Origin: CAYPHA01 sp964410215
GTDB taxonomy: Bacteria; Calditrichota; Calditrichia; Calditrichales; CAYPHA01
NCBI GenBank assembly: GCA_964410215.1
Contig: CAYPHA010000016.1
Location: 8,208-72,207 of the forward strand
Reading direction: 5' to 3'
DNA length: 64,000 nucleotides
Of the stretch, positions 54,815 through 63,737 are shown one piece after another. Under the pieces are notes generated by a model, which was not told the origin of the DNA, ran no database searches, and worked only from the letters and a program-made list of their open reading frames with translations. The number at the start of each line of letters is the position of its first letter. The stretch's first letter is position 1. The translations under genes were made by a program, and so were the position numbers.

Positions 54815-56947
54815 TTATTTATCGTCCGTACCCGTGTTTTCCGGTTTATCGTTATCTTTTTTACCGGATTCCTTTTTCGATTCTGTTTTCTTTTCAGTGT
54901 CTTCTTTCGTTTTCCTGGTTGTTCGCGCCGGTTTTGTCGTTTTCTTTTCCGTTTTCTTCCCGGTTTTTGCTTCCGTTTCCTTATTTTTCGACTCTTTTGC
55001 TTCGGCTTTTTTTACACCGAAAGCCGGACCGTCGATACGCTCACCACGCATCACGGCATCGATCTGTTCCCCGTCCAGCAGTTCATGAACCAGCAGTGCT
55101 TCGGCGAGGGCATGGAGTTTATCGACATTATCCTTCAGGATGTTTTCCGCCTTGTTTTCCGAATCCCGTACGATGCGATTGACTTCGAGATCGATACTGC
55201 GTGCGGTTTCTTCACTGTAATCCCGGTGCTGGGCAATTTCCCGGCCGAGAAAGATTTCCTGTTCTTTTTTACCGAAACTGATCGGCCCCAGATTATCGCT
55301 CATACCCCATTCACAGACCATTTTACGGGCGATATCGGTGGCCCGTTCAATATCATTGCCGGCACCGGTCGTCAGCCTGTTGAACACAAGTTTTTCCGCG
55401 GCGCGTCCGCCGAGCAGCTTGGCCAGCATACCTTCCAGGTAATCCTTCGAATAGGTATGTTTCTCATCGAGTGGAAGGTAGGACGTCACACCCAACGCCC
55501 GGCCGCGCGGAATAATGGTTACCTTGTGAACCGGATCGGTTCCGGGAATCATTTTCCCGACCAGCACATGACCTGATTCATGATAAGCCGTCGTTTTCTT
55601 TTCCTCATCCGAAATAAGCATGGATTTCCGTTCCATACCCATCATAATCTTATCTTTTGCTTCTTCAAAATCATCCATGCCCACTTTATTCTTATTGCGA
55701 CGGGCGGCCAGGAGCGCTGCTTCATTGACAAGATTGGCGATATCGGCACCGGACAAACCCGGTGTCCCCTTGGCCAGCGCCTCGATGTCCACGGAATTAT
55801 CAAGCGGCACTTCACGGGCATGCACTTTCAATATGCCTGCACGGCCGCGCACGTCAGGACGATCGACAACGATCTGGCGGTCAAAACGACCCGGCCGTAG
55901 CAGGGCAGCATCCAGCACATCCGGTCGGTTCGTCGCAGCTATTAATATAACCCCTTCTTTGGTGTCAAAACCATCCATTTCGACCAGCAACTGGTTCAGC
56001 GTCTGCTCCCGCTCATCATGGCCGCCACCCAGACCCGCGCCGCGATGACGCCCCACCGCATCCATTTCATCGATAAAAATGATACAGGGCGCATGTTTGC
56101 GGCCCACTTCAAACAGGTCACGCACACGGCTGGCACCGACACCGACGAACATTTCCACAAAATCCGCACCGCTCATACTGAAAAACGGCACGCCGGCCTC
56201 CCCGGCGACAGCCTTGGCCAGAAGTGTCTTACCCGTTCCCGGAGGACCCAGCAACAGAGCACCTTTCGGAATCTTTCCGCCCAGGCGCTGAAATTTCTGT
56301 GGATCCTTCAGAAACTCGATTATTTCCTGGAGTTCCATTTTCGCCTCGTCGGCGCCGGCCACATCATCGAAGGTAATGGTCGCTTTATCTGCCGTAAGCA
56401 GCTTCGCCTTACTCTTGCCGAAACTGAACAAACCACGGGCACCTCCGCTGCCCCCCTGCATCCTTCTGGCAATAAATATCCAGGCCACGATAATCAATAT
56501 CCATGGTAAGGAGTTTACCAGAATGAGGGTCCATTCATTGGAAGGCTCGACGAAGCGGACCTGAACGTCATATTTTTCCCACTCCTCTAGCACAGCCGTA
56601 TCCAGCAACGGCAGGGTGGTCCGGAAATGGAGACTTTTCTGGGTGACCTTGGTCCCCTGAATAAACTCCTCCTCTTTTAACTCACCCCGGAAGACATTCT
56701 CCTCCTTGGTAATTGTACCACGACGGATTTTCCCGTCCCTGAGCAATTGCTTATAGACCATATAATCGACTTCAATTTCATTAGGACGGTTATCCGGCCA
56801 GAGCGTACTGAAAAATATGGCTGCCAGCAGGATAAAGATCCAGATAAACCCGGTTTTCGAGGCTTTCTTCCACTGGAATTCATCCTGATTTTTTTTCTTA
56901 TTCTGGTTTTTGGAATTTTTATCCTTGTCAGAATTTCTATCGGTCAT
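54815..56947 (-). CDS. ftsH: ATP-dependent zinc metalloprotease FtsH
   Basis: Membrane AAA+ protease for quality control of membrane and regulatory proteins; hexameric. 710 residues: membrane helices at about 33-50 and 141-160 flank a periplasmic domain; Walker A GPPGTGKT at 234-241, Walker B FIDEMDAVG at 291, second region of homology RPGRFDRQI, and zinc motif HESGH at 456-460 (most members have HEAGH). From about 640 the tail is Lys/Glu/Thr-rich and low complexity (KTEKKTTKPARTTRKTK). The Lys/Asn-rich N-terminus before the first helix is also longer than usual. Preceded by hpt (31 bases). Confidence 0.97.
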   Translation of the reverse strand: MTDRNSDKDKNSKNQNKKKNQDEFQWKKASKTGFIWIFILLAAIFFSTLWPDNRPNEIEVDYMVYKQLLRDGKIRRGTITKEENVFRGELKEEEFIQGTKVTQKSLHFRTTLPLLDTAVLEEWEKYDVQVRFVEPSNEWTLILVNSLPWILIIVAWIFIARRMQGGSGGARGLFSFGKSKAKLLTADKATITFDDVAGADEAKMELQEIIEFLKDPQKFQRLGGKIPKGALLLGPPGTGKTLLAKAVAGEAGVPFFSMSGADFVEMFVGVGASRVRDLFEVGRKHAPCIIFIDEMDAVGRHRGAGLGGGHDEREQTLNQLLVEMDGFDTKEGVILIAATNRPDVLDAALLRPGRFDRQIVVDRPDVRGRAGILKVHAREVPLDNSVDIEALAKGTPGLSGADIANLVNEAALLAARRNKNKVGMDDFEEAKDKIMMGMERKSMLISDEEKKTTAYHESGHVLVGKMIPGTDPVHKVTIIPRGRALGVTSYLPLDEKHTYSKDYLEGMLAKLLGGRAAEKLVFNRLTTGAGNDIERATDIARKMVCEWGMSDNLGPISFGKKEQEIFLGREIAQHRDYSEETARSIDLEVNRIVRDSENKAENILKDNVDKLHALAEALLVHELLDGEQIDAVMRGERIDGPAFGVKKAEAKESKNKETEAKTGKKTEKKTTKPARTTRKTKEDTEKKTESKKESGKKDNDKPENTGTDDK

Positions 56948-56978
56948 AATCTGCTTTTCCTTTCCTGCTCCGCACCTA

Positions 56979-57521
56979 CTATTGTATGGTGTAAATACCT
57001 CTCAGATTTCTTTTTACCTGTGCATCATCCAAACCATATCCAACCACGTACGTATCCTCGATTTCAAATCCGATATAATGCAGATCGATTTTCACCTTCA
57101 ACTTGTTTGGCTTGAACAATAATGTTGCAAATTTAAGGCTGTCCGGCTTAAATGCCGTCAGCATATTATTTAAAAACTGGACAGAAAGACCCGAATCGAC
57201 GATATCATCGACGACCAGTACGGAACGTCCTTTAATATCGGCGCTCAAGGGCTTCAGGATTTTAATATGCCCTGAGGATTCCCGGGCATCACCATAACTG
57301 GAGATCCGCACAAAATCTATTTCCAGGTCAATATTAATATACCGTATCAGATCGGCAAGGAACATGAAACCGCCGTTCAGCACACCGATTAGAATGGGCT
57401 TTTCATCTTTAAAGTCGCGGGCAATCTCGGCCCCGAGCGCGACCATGCGCTGCCGGATCTGCTCCTCGGAAAAGATCAGTTTATAGTTATCCGGAACAAG
57501 GTCCTTCTGAGAACCGCTCAT
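56979..57521 (-). CDS. hpt: Hypoxanthine phosphoribosyltransferase
   Basis: Purine salvage enzyme converting hypoxanthine or guanine plus PRPP to IMP or GMP. 180 residues with the PRPP-binding motif VLVVDDIVDSGLS, the flexible loop region ISSYGDARESSG, and a final YVVGYGLDD that binds the base. The start overlaps the tilS stop by four bases; tilS-hpt-ftsH is a conserved bacterial cluster. Confidence 0.96.
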   Translation of the reverse strand: MSGSQKDLVPDNYKLIFSEEQIRQRMVALGAEIARDFKDEKPILIGVLNGGFMFLADLIRYINIDLEIDFVRISSYGDARESSGHIKILKPLSADIKGRSVLVVDDIVDSGLSVQFLNNMLTAFKPDSLKFATLLFKPNKLKVKIDLHYIGFEIEDTYVVGYGLDDAQVKRNLRGIYTIQ

Positions 57522-58897
57522 ATTTCTGATATATCTGTCCTTTCAATCGTCAGTTTATATACCGTGTTACACGCATCCGTGACCTTGAAACGGTCATCCA
57601 GCCTGTAACCGGCGATCCAGATGATTCTTTTTCCGTCACAAATGACCGGAATCATGTCCTTACGGTGCAGGGGGACTTTCTGATTGATAAAAAAGTCGCT
57701 TACTTTTTGATGCTTTCCCAGCCCTAACGGGACAAACCGGTCACCCTCCTTCCAGGATCGAACCGTCAGCGGGAAGGATATTCCATCCCCGCAGATAAAC
57801 TCTTCATCCGGATTTCCCTTTTTCTGAAAATCTTCATTGGAAACGGCGTTTATCCGGATAATATTTCGTCCGGTATTAACGCTGTTTCCGGGAGAAAGTT
57901 CTTCGAAAAAAGCAATTCGGGACAGCTTGCGAAAAAAATACAGCGATTCGCGATCTTTTTCGCATTGAATCCGACCGGGGAAGACAAACCGGCTTCCGAT
58001 CCGGGCCGTTTCGATAAATGTTTCGAAAGCATAAAAATTTTTTGAATCCGGCTTCGAATATACTTTATAAAAGGGATAGACACAATACTCGATAACATCC
58101 TTACGCAGATCCGGCCCGATTGAGCGGAATGATGATAAAGCAAAGCGTATACGCGTTTCATCGGTCACGGCAATGGTGTTGAAGAGATCACGAACATACT
58201 TTTTATACTGTTTCTCCGTCTTCTGCAATTCCCGGATACTCTTTCGGAATCCAGACAGAAAATCCTTTCCTAACGAATCTTCCATCACCGGAACCAGGCG
58301 GTGCCGGATCCGGTTTCGAAATTTCTGTTCATCATTATTGGTAAAATCGTTGCGGTATTTTACCCCGTTTTTTTCCGCGTAGCGCTTAATATCAGCACGG
58401 CTGAAATCAAGCAGCGGACGAATGTAACGCTCCCGCCTGACAGGGATCGCACATAGCCCCCTGCTTGTTGCGCCCCCGGCCAGACGCATCAGGAACGTTT
58501 CCAACTGATCGTTAAGCTGATGACCAGTGGCAATCCGGGCACCCGGACCATGCATTTGAAGCACCCGGCCGAATTCAGCATACCGTGCATTACGCAGAGT
58601 CTCCTCGCCGGCTGACAGATCAAATCCGTTCAGCCTGCGGCAGTGCACCTCAAGACCATGGACCCGGCACACCTCCCGGACGAACGTCTCGTCACCATCG
58701 GATTCCGCCCCGCGTATGCCATGATTGACATGAATTACAGCCAGATGAAAATCCATATCATCCTTCAACCTGCAGAGGGCATCAAGCATGACCATGGAAT
58801 CGAGGCCACCCGAAACGGCAGCAATAATCGTTTCACCCGGAAGTATAAGCTGATGGTGCGAGATAAATGTTTTAAGTTTGGAGATAAATGTTGACAT
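57518..58897 (-). CDS. tilS: tRNA(Ile)-lysidine synthase
   Basis: Adds lysine to C34 of tRNA-Ile(CAU) so that it reads AUA. 459 residues from ATG 58897 (TTG 58900 is an alternative). The N-type PP-loop is AAVSGGLDSMVML (about 26-38); further motifs are HVNHGIRGAESDGDE and ATGHQLNDQLETFLMRLAGG. The C-terminal domain (KVSDFFINQKVPLHRKDMIPV) is the tRNA-acceptor binding region. Located 22 bases after a tRNA-Met gene, so the tRNA transcript runs directly into it. Confidence 0.95.
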   Translation of the reverse strand: MSTFISKLKTFISHHQLILPGETIIAAVSGGLDSMVMLDALCRLKDDMDFHLAVIHVNHGIRGAESDGDETFVREVCRVHGLEVHCRRLNGFDLSAGEETLRNARYAEFGRVLQMHGPGARIATGHQLNDQLETFLMRLAGGATSRGLCAIPVRRERYIRPLLDFSRADIKRYAEKNGVKYRNDFTNNDEQKFRNRIRHRLVPVMEDSLGKDFLSGFRKSIRELQKTEKQYKKYVRDLFNTIAVTDETRIRFALSSFRSIGPDLRKDVIEYCVYPFYKVYSKPDSKNFYAFETFIETARIGSRFVFPGRIQCEKDRESLYFFRKLSRIAFFEELSPGNSVNTGRNIIRINAVSNEDFQKKGNPDEEFICGDGISFPLTVRSWKEGDRFVPLGLGKHQKVSDFFINQKVPLHRKDMIPVICDGKRIIWIAGYRLDDRFKVTDACNTVYKLTIERTDISEI

Positions 58898-58919
58898 CAA
58901 TACGGTGCCAGGATAATAG

Positions 58920-58993
58920 TAGCGGCGCAGGGACTCGAACCCCGGACACTCGGATTATGATTCCGATGCTCTAACCAACTGAGCTACGCCGCC
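58920..58993 (-). tRNA. tRNA-Met (CAT), elongator
   Basis: A 74-base cloverleaf without encoded CCA: acceptor GGCGGCG with CGCCGCT, D arm GCTC/GAGC, anticodon stem TCGGA/TCCGA around loop ATCATAA, T arm CGGGG/CCCTG with TTCGAGT. Anticodon CAT. The G1-U72 end with discriminator A resembles elongator tRNA-Met. tRNA-Ile(CAT) was considered because tilS is adjacent, but the G4/G5 acceptor pairs differ from the C4/C5 typical of E. coli tRNA-Ile2. Confidence 0.9.
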
Positions 58994-58995
58994 AT

Positions 58996-59023
58996 AAAAA
59001 ATAGGTGATCGCCAGATCACCTA
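58996..59023 (-). terminator. Intrinsic terminator between the two tRNAs
   Basis: Perfect 9-bp stem TAGGTGATC / GATCACCTA with a 4-base loop (TGGC), followed on the minus strand by six T residues, ending three bases before the tRNA-Met 5' end. It would stop much of the tRNA-fMet transcription. Confidence 0.85.
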
Positions 59024-59032
59024 AGCACTTAG

Positions 59033-59106
<74 letters not shown>

Positions 59107-59123
59107 ATCAAAAATGAATCCTT

Positions 59124-59152
59124 AATATAACATTTTTATTTTATATTGTCAA
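59124..59152 (-). promoter_or_regulatory. Strong sigma70-like promoter of tRNA-fMet
   Basis: Minus-strand TTGACA (59147-59152) and TATATT (59124-59129) with a 17-base AT-rich spacer. The -35 box lies in the last codons of lpxK. Transcription would start about 10 bases before the tRNA. Confidence 0.85.
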
Positions 59153-60182
59153 TACGATCGGAAAGCTCTTTCCAGAATGTCTGAACGTTTTCCATTTCCA
59201 ACAGGAGGCGCACGGCAAACAGGGGCGGATTCGTTTCGTTTTTCTGAAGAACGGAATTAATTTTTACCAGGTCCTTCTCCGTGCATAACAGATATGCCGC
59301 GCCTGCTTCCCGGGCTGCACGGTACAGCCCGGTTATATCGCCTTCCGTATAGCGGTGATGATCCCTGAATGCACGCCTGCCGGCAATGACAAGTCCGTTT
59401 TCTTCGAGTCCGGAGAAAAAGTTTTCCGTATGGGCGATGCCGCAGAAGGCGTAAATCCTCCTGCCGGCCAGTTCCGCAAGAGAGCCGGCCTCATTGAAAT
59501 CCAAATCGATGTACGCTCTCATCAGCGACCGGCAGCTATAGACACTTTTCCGATCATGAACACTTCCCGGCTCCGCATCCTTCTTATCCGCATTGGTACG
59601 TATGCGTATGTCCGCCCTCTTGATGTTATGGTAAAACTCCCGTAATCGTCCTGAAGGCAGGGGTAATTTCCATAAGGATTGTTCTTTCTGATTTTCCAGC
59701 ACAATATCGATATCCCGATGGACCGAACGGTGCTGAAACGCGTCGTCCAGGATTACCAGATCGGGTTGCACCTCTTTCGATAACCATCTGAGTGCTTCAC
59801 GTCGTTGTTCAGCCACGAGAACCCAGGCGACGGGAACGGATTTAGCAATCAGATAGGGCTCGTCACCGGACTCCCCCGGCTCCAGGCGCACCGTTCTGCC
59901 GTCACTTACAACCTTCAAACCTTTCCCGGAACGGCCATACCCACGACTGACAACCGCGACAGTGCGTTCACCCGAAAGATAGCGCGTCAGCAGGATAGTA
60001 AACGGTGTTTTTCCGCTGCCCCCTGCGGTAATATTCCCCACGGAAATGACCGGGAATGGGAAACGGGATGTCTTGAAAAGACCATGATCAAATAAACGAT
60101 TGCGTATTTCAGCAATCAATCCATATAATATGGAAAAGGGCAACAGCAGTACCTTTAAAAAGAGTATCAGGGAGTGTTTCAT
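59136..60182 (-). CDS. lpxK: Tetraacyldisaccharide 4'-kinase LpxK
   Basis: Phosphorylates the 4' position of the lipid A disaccharide precursor at the inner membrane. 348 residues: N-terminal membrane-associated helix (LILFLKVLLLPFSILYGL), P-loop ITAGGSGKTP (51-60), SRGYGRSGKG, DEPYLIAK and LVILDDAFQHRSVHRD, all LpxK hallmarks. It shows the organism makes lipid A. Start overlaps the flippase stop by four bases; its 3' end contains the tRNA promoter. Confidence 0.96.
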   Translation of the reverse strand: MKHSLILFLKVLLLPFSILYGLIAEIRNRLFDHGLFKTSRFPFPVISVGNITAGGSGKTPFTILLTRYLSGERTVAVVSRGYGRSGKGLKVVSDGRTVRLEPGESGDEPYLIAKSVPVAWVLVAEQRREALRWLSKEVQPDLVILDDAFQHRSVHRDIDIVLENQKEQSLWKLPLPSGRLREFYHNIKRADIRIRTNADKKDAEPGSVHDRKSVYSCRSLMRAYIDLDFNEAGSLAELAGRRIYAFCGIAHTENFFSGLEENGLVIAGRRAFRDHHRYTEGDITGLYRAAREAGAAYLLCTEKDLVKINSVLQKNETNPPLFAVRLLLEMENVQTFWKELSDRIDNIK

Positions 60183-61654
60183 GACACACCGGACCTTCTT
60201 TCCGAAATGATATGTTTCAGATAGACCAGTTCATTCCGTTTGATAATCCCGAAAGGCAGCAGTACCAGGGGCGATACGAAAACCATTACAATGCGGTACA
60301 ACAAGGAAAGTTCAAAGGCATACAGACATGCGAGCAGTATCCCGAGATAAGCAAACAGGAGTGCCAGGCGTCCCCACTCATAATGTATCGGATAGATGCG
60401 CTGATTGGCGATAAAAATGGAAACGGCCATGGTCATGTAACTGAAAAACGTGGCAAACGCCGCGCCCATCATGCCGAAACGGGGCATCAGGTACAGGTTG
60501 CTTCCCACATTGACCAGGGCAGCCAATCCGGTAAAGATGAACATCAGTCTGGATTTTTTTTCAATATAGATGCCAACCGTCAGATTCACGTAGATCCCGT
60601 ATATCAAATAGGAAGTCAGGATAACCGGTATGATGATGATGCCGTCCCAGTAAGCTTCCCCGAGCAGGGTTTTATCTGGGGCAACCGGTATCCTGGCAAT
60701 GTACGTAAAGAAATAACTGACAAGTATGACAATCGCGACACCCAGCATTGAAAAATAGGTCAGAACACGGGAATAGATCTCCTTTGCCTCCGGCAACTTT
60801 GCCACTTTTAAAAAGAAAGGCTGCCAGGCGGTCCGGAAGGCCATGACAATCAGCAGCAGTGCCGAGCCGAACCGGTAATTTGCTGAATATATCCCCAGGA
60901 TCTCCTTATTCAGCAGACGGCTCATCAGGAATTTATCGCTGACCTCCACGACCAGGTAGGCCAGACCGTTAGGAATCATCGGCAACCCGAAACTGAGCAG
61001 CTCTTTCAGAACATCTTTCTGAAAAACCCCTTTCAGGTATTTCCATTGAAACGGTATCAACACGATATAATTCAGCGCCGCCGCAACGATATTGGCGTAA
61101 AGAATGCCGATAACCCCTTTTTTTAATACCACAACGAACACGATATTCAATACCAGTTCGGTGATAAACCGTCCGATGCGGATAGCCGTGTAACGGATGG
61201 ATTTTTCTTCCGCGCGCAGCACCAGGTAAGGCAAATTGCTCAGCGTATCAAAGAAAAGGATGCCGGCCGTGATGCGGATAAAAACAGAGTATCCCTCCTC
61301 CGCAAAAACAACAGAGGCGATCCCCTCAGCGAACAACAGGAGAACCACGGAAAAAAGAAAGGCGGTCGACATGACAGCGGTAAAAGCTGTTTTGAACACA
61401 TCTTCCCGGCGGAAGCGGCCCAGAAAAAAATAACGGAGAAAGGCGGCATCAACGCCATAGAGGTAAATGATGTTCATAAAGGCGATGAATACATAGACAA
61501 GGGAATAATCGCCGTAGCTGCTTTTAGATGCCAGGTATGCCGTATCAGTGTAAACGGGCAGCATGATGAGTCCCAGTGCCCGCTGAATAAAGGTGCTGAA
61601 CGTATAGATAAACGAATGACGGGAAAGGTTTTTTAAATTCTCGATAACTGACAA
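60179..61654 (-). CDS. Polysaccharide biosynthesis flippase (Wzx/MOP family)
   Basis: 491 residues with about 14 predicted membrane helices and no soluble domain, of the oligosaccharide flippase superfamily (MOP). Typical N-terminal segment SRHSFIYTFSTFIQRALGLIMLP and the mid-protein GLPMIPNGLAYLVVEVSDKF match Wzx-like proteins. It probably moves a lipid-linked glycan across the inner membrane; the glycan is unknown. Starts at TTG three bases after aroQ ends and overlaps lpxK. Confidence 0.88.
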   Translation of the reverse strand: MSVIENLKNLSRHSFIYTFSTFIQRALGLIMLPVYTDTAYLASKSSYGDYSLVYVFIAFMNIIYLYGVDAAFLRYFFLGRFRREDVFKTAFTAVMSTAFLFSVVLLLFAEGIASVVFAEEGYSVFIRITAGILFFDTLSNLPYLVLRAEEKSIRYTAIRIGRFITELVLNIVFVVVLKKGVIGILYANIVAAALNYIVLIPFQWKYLKGVFQKDVLKELLSFGLPMIPNGLAYLVVEVSDKFLMSRLLNKEILGIYSANYRFGSALLLIVMAFRTAWQPFFLKVAKLPEAKEIYSRVLTYFSMLGVAIVILVSYFFTYIARIPVAPDKTLLGEAYWDGIIIIPVILTSYLIYGIYVNLTVGIYIEKKSRLMFIFTGLAALVNVGSNLYLMPRFGMMGAAFATFFSYMTMAVSIFIANQRIYPIHYEWGRLALLFAYLGILLACLYAFELSLLYRIVMVFVSPLVLLPFGIIKRNELVYLKHIISERRSGVS

Positions 61655-61657
61655 GGA

Positions 61658-62092
61658 TTACTCTTTCCGTTTGAGTTGATGGGCAATGGCCCGCACGCCT
61701 AGGATATAACTGTAGATACCGAAGCCCTGGATCGAGCCCCTGCAGACGTCCGTTATGACCGACCTGTGCCGGAATTCTTCCCTGGCAGCCGTGTTACTGA
61801 TATGCACTTCCACAACCGGCAGGTCAATGGCTTCGATCGCATCCCGTATTGCGTAAGCGTAATGCGTAAAAGCACCCGGATTGATGACAACCCCATTGTA
61901 CATACGGCCCGCTTCGTGCAGTCTATCGATGATTTCCCCCTCATGGTTACTCTGAAAAAAATCGACTTTTACTTTTTCGAAATATTTCCTGACATATTCC
62001 TCCACATCACTCAGCGATTTATTACCATAGATATGCGGTTCCCTTTTTCCCAGAAGATTAAGGTTCGGGCCGTTTATAACAAGGATTTTCAT
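61658..62092 (-). CDS. aroQ: 3-dehydroquinate dehydratase, type II
   Basis: Shikimate pathway step three. 144 residues, ATG preceded by GGGGAAA. Family motifs: INGPNLNLLGKREPHIYG with the catalytic Tyr22, INPGAFTHYAYAIRDAI, VEVHISN and the GFGIYSYILG end. Next to aroB and aroK, so the pathway is partly clustered. Confidence 0.97.
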   Translation of the reverse strand: MKILVINGPNLNLLGKREPHIYGNKSLSDVEEYVRKYFEKVKVDFFQSNHEGEIIDRLHEAGRMYNGVVINPGAFTHYAYAIRDAIEAIDLPVVEVHISNTAAREEFRHRSVITDVCRGSIQGFGIYSYILGVRAIAHQLKRKE

Positions 62093-62106
62093 AGTTTCCC
62101 CTTCGT

Positions 62107-63189
62107 TTATCTTTTTAACACTTCCCAGGCTTTGTAAATAAGATCCATATCTGCTTCCGATTTAATGCTGTATGAGCCGATACCGTCTATGAGAACAAGA
62201 CGGATTTTTCCATTTTTCACTTTTTTATCCACCATCATGCGTTCCACGAGCCGGTCTCTGTCAAGAAGACCCGGAGCGATTTCCACCGGTACCCGCCTGA
62301 GCAACGCAAGGCCGCGTTCATAGCTTTTTTCGTCAAGCAAACCGTCCATACGCCCATAGGCAAGGGCACACTGCATGCCAAGGATCACGGCTTCACCATG
62401 TTTGATCTCTGCATACCCGGATTCCGCCTCCAGGGCGTGCCCGAACGTGTGGCCGAAGTTGAGTATCATGCGCAGGTTCTGTTCGGTTTCGTCTTTGGAA
62501 ACCACGTACGCCTTTATCGCGGCTGACGCCTTTACCAGGTCAAACAGCACATCCGGTTTCCCGGTCAGCGCTTCATCCAGATGCTTTTCAATATAATCAA
62601 ACAGCTCCGCACTCCATATGAATCCGTATTTGATCACTTCACCCAGACCGCAGCGCAATTCAGCGGGTTCCAGTGTTTCCAGCACATTACAGTCACTGAA
62701 CACGAAAAGCGGCTGCTTAAAGGCACCGATCAGATTCTTGCCCATGACATGATTGATGCCCACTTTCCCGCCGATACTGCTGTCTACCTGGGCCAGCAGC
62801 GTTGTCGGAACCTGAATGAGAGAAACACCCCGCAGATAGGTTGCCGCCACGAAACCGGCCATATCACCGACTACGCCGCCGCCCAGAGCGATGATGACAC
62901 TATTTCGCTCAAATTTGTTTTTAAGCAGGGTTGTATACACTTTCTCCACTTCGGGCAGTGATTTTGCCCGTTCGCCTTCGGGTACAAAGACCGTAATCAG
63001 TTTCCGTTTTGTACCGAGTCCCGCGGTCAGGGCAGCGCCGTAAAGGCCGAAGATTCTTTCCGTTGAAATAACGGCTGCCTGGTCGCCCCCCATAAAACCA
63101 TCGAGTATCCGGCCGATATCTTCCAGGGCATTACCGGTAACGAAAACCGGGTATGTATAATGGGACAGGTTCACATCGATGCGGTTCAA
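62107..63189 (-). CDS. aroB: 3-dehydroquinate synthase
   Basis: Shikimate pathway step two, NAD- and metal-dependent. 360 residues with ALGGGVVGDMAGFVAATYLRG, TTLLAQVDSSIGGKVGINH and the metal ligands in LNFGHTFGHALE. Translation starts at TTG overlapping the aroK stop by four bases (TTGA). 14 bases before aroQ. Confidence 0.97.
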   Translation of the reverse strand: MNRIDVNLSHYTYPVFVTGNALEDIGRILDGFMGGDQAAVISTERIFGLYGAALTAGLGTKRKLITVFVPEGERAKSLPEVEKVYTTLLKNKFERNSVIIALGGGVVGDMAGFVAATYLRGVSLIQVPTTLLAQVDSSIGGKVGINHVMGKNLIGAFKQPLFVFSDCNVLETLEPAELRCGLGEVIKYGFIWSAELFDYIEKHLDEALTGKPDVLFDLVKASAAIKAYVVSKDETEQNLRMILNFGHTFGHALEAESGYAEIKHGEAVILGMQCALAYGRMDGLLDEKSYERGLALLRRVPVEIAPGLLDRDRLVERMMVDKKVKNGKIRLVLIDGIGSYSIKSEADMDLIYKAWEVLKR

Positions 63190-63737
63190 GAGGCAGCTCC
63201 CTTCAATGCGTTGACTTGCTGTGTCAGTGTTTCAACGATCTTTTCCAAAGACAATTCATCCCTTTCAACGATAATATCCGCTTTCCGGTATAATACGTCA
63301 CGGTCCGCCAATAAACGCCGGATATGTTCCAGCAGACGTTTTTCGTGGTCCGGACCGGGTTCTATTTTAAGCAGGGGACGTTTTTCTGAATGGCGTACCC
63401 GGTTAAAAACGGCTTCCGGACTGCTGCTGATGTAAACAGACCAGCCGCTTTCAAGAATTATTTTCCGGTTGTCCCCGCGGAGGAGGGCGCCGCCTCCAAG
63501 AGCGATCACCGCCGGTGTCTCCATCGCGGCCAGCTCCCCGATGGTGGCGGATTCAAGATCCCGAAACCGTTCCTCGCCATCCTGCTCAAAAATATCTATA
63601 ATTTTTTTACCTGAGCTTTCCTCGATGATATGATCCGTATCATAAAAAAGCAGGCCAAGCGCCCGGGAGAGCAGAGGACCGATTTTACTTTTACCGGCAC
63701 CCATGAATCCTGTCAGGTAAATGTGTATCCTGTTCAT
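63186..63737 (-). CDS. aroK: Shikimate kinase
   Basis: Phosphorylates shikimate with ATP. 183 residues: Walker A GFMGAGKSKIG, DTDHIIEE, ERFRDLE and the shikimate-binding ALGGGALLR. The Walker A has Lys where most members have Thr after GKS. Start ATG overlaps the rnhB stop by one base; end overlaps aroB by four. Confidence 0.96.
   Translation of the reverse strand: MNRIHIYLTGFMGAGKSKIGPLLSRALGLLFYDTDHIIEESSGKKIIDIFEQDGEERFRDLESATIGELAAMETPAVIALGGGALLRGDNRKIILESGWSVYISSSPEAVFNRVRHSEKRPLLKIEPGPDHEKRLLEHIRRLLADRDVLYRKADIIVERDELSLEKIVETLTQQVNALKGAAS

Noticed and set aside
58920..58993. tRNA-Ile(CAT), the TilS substrate, rather than tRNA-Met
   Set aside because: The acceptor stem has G4 and G5 and the G1-U72 end resembles elongator tRNA-Met; adjacency to tilS alone is not enough.
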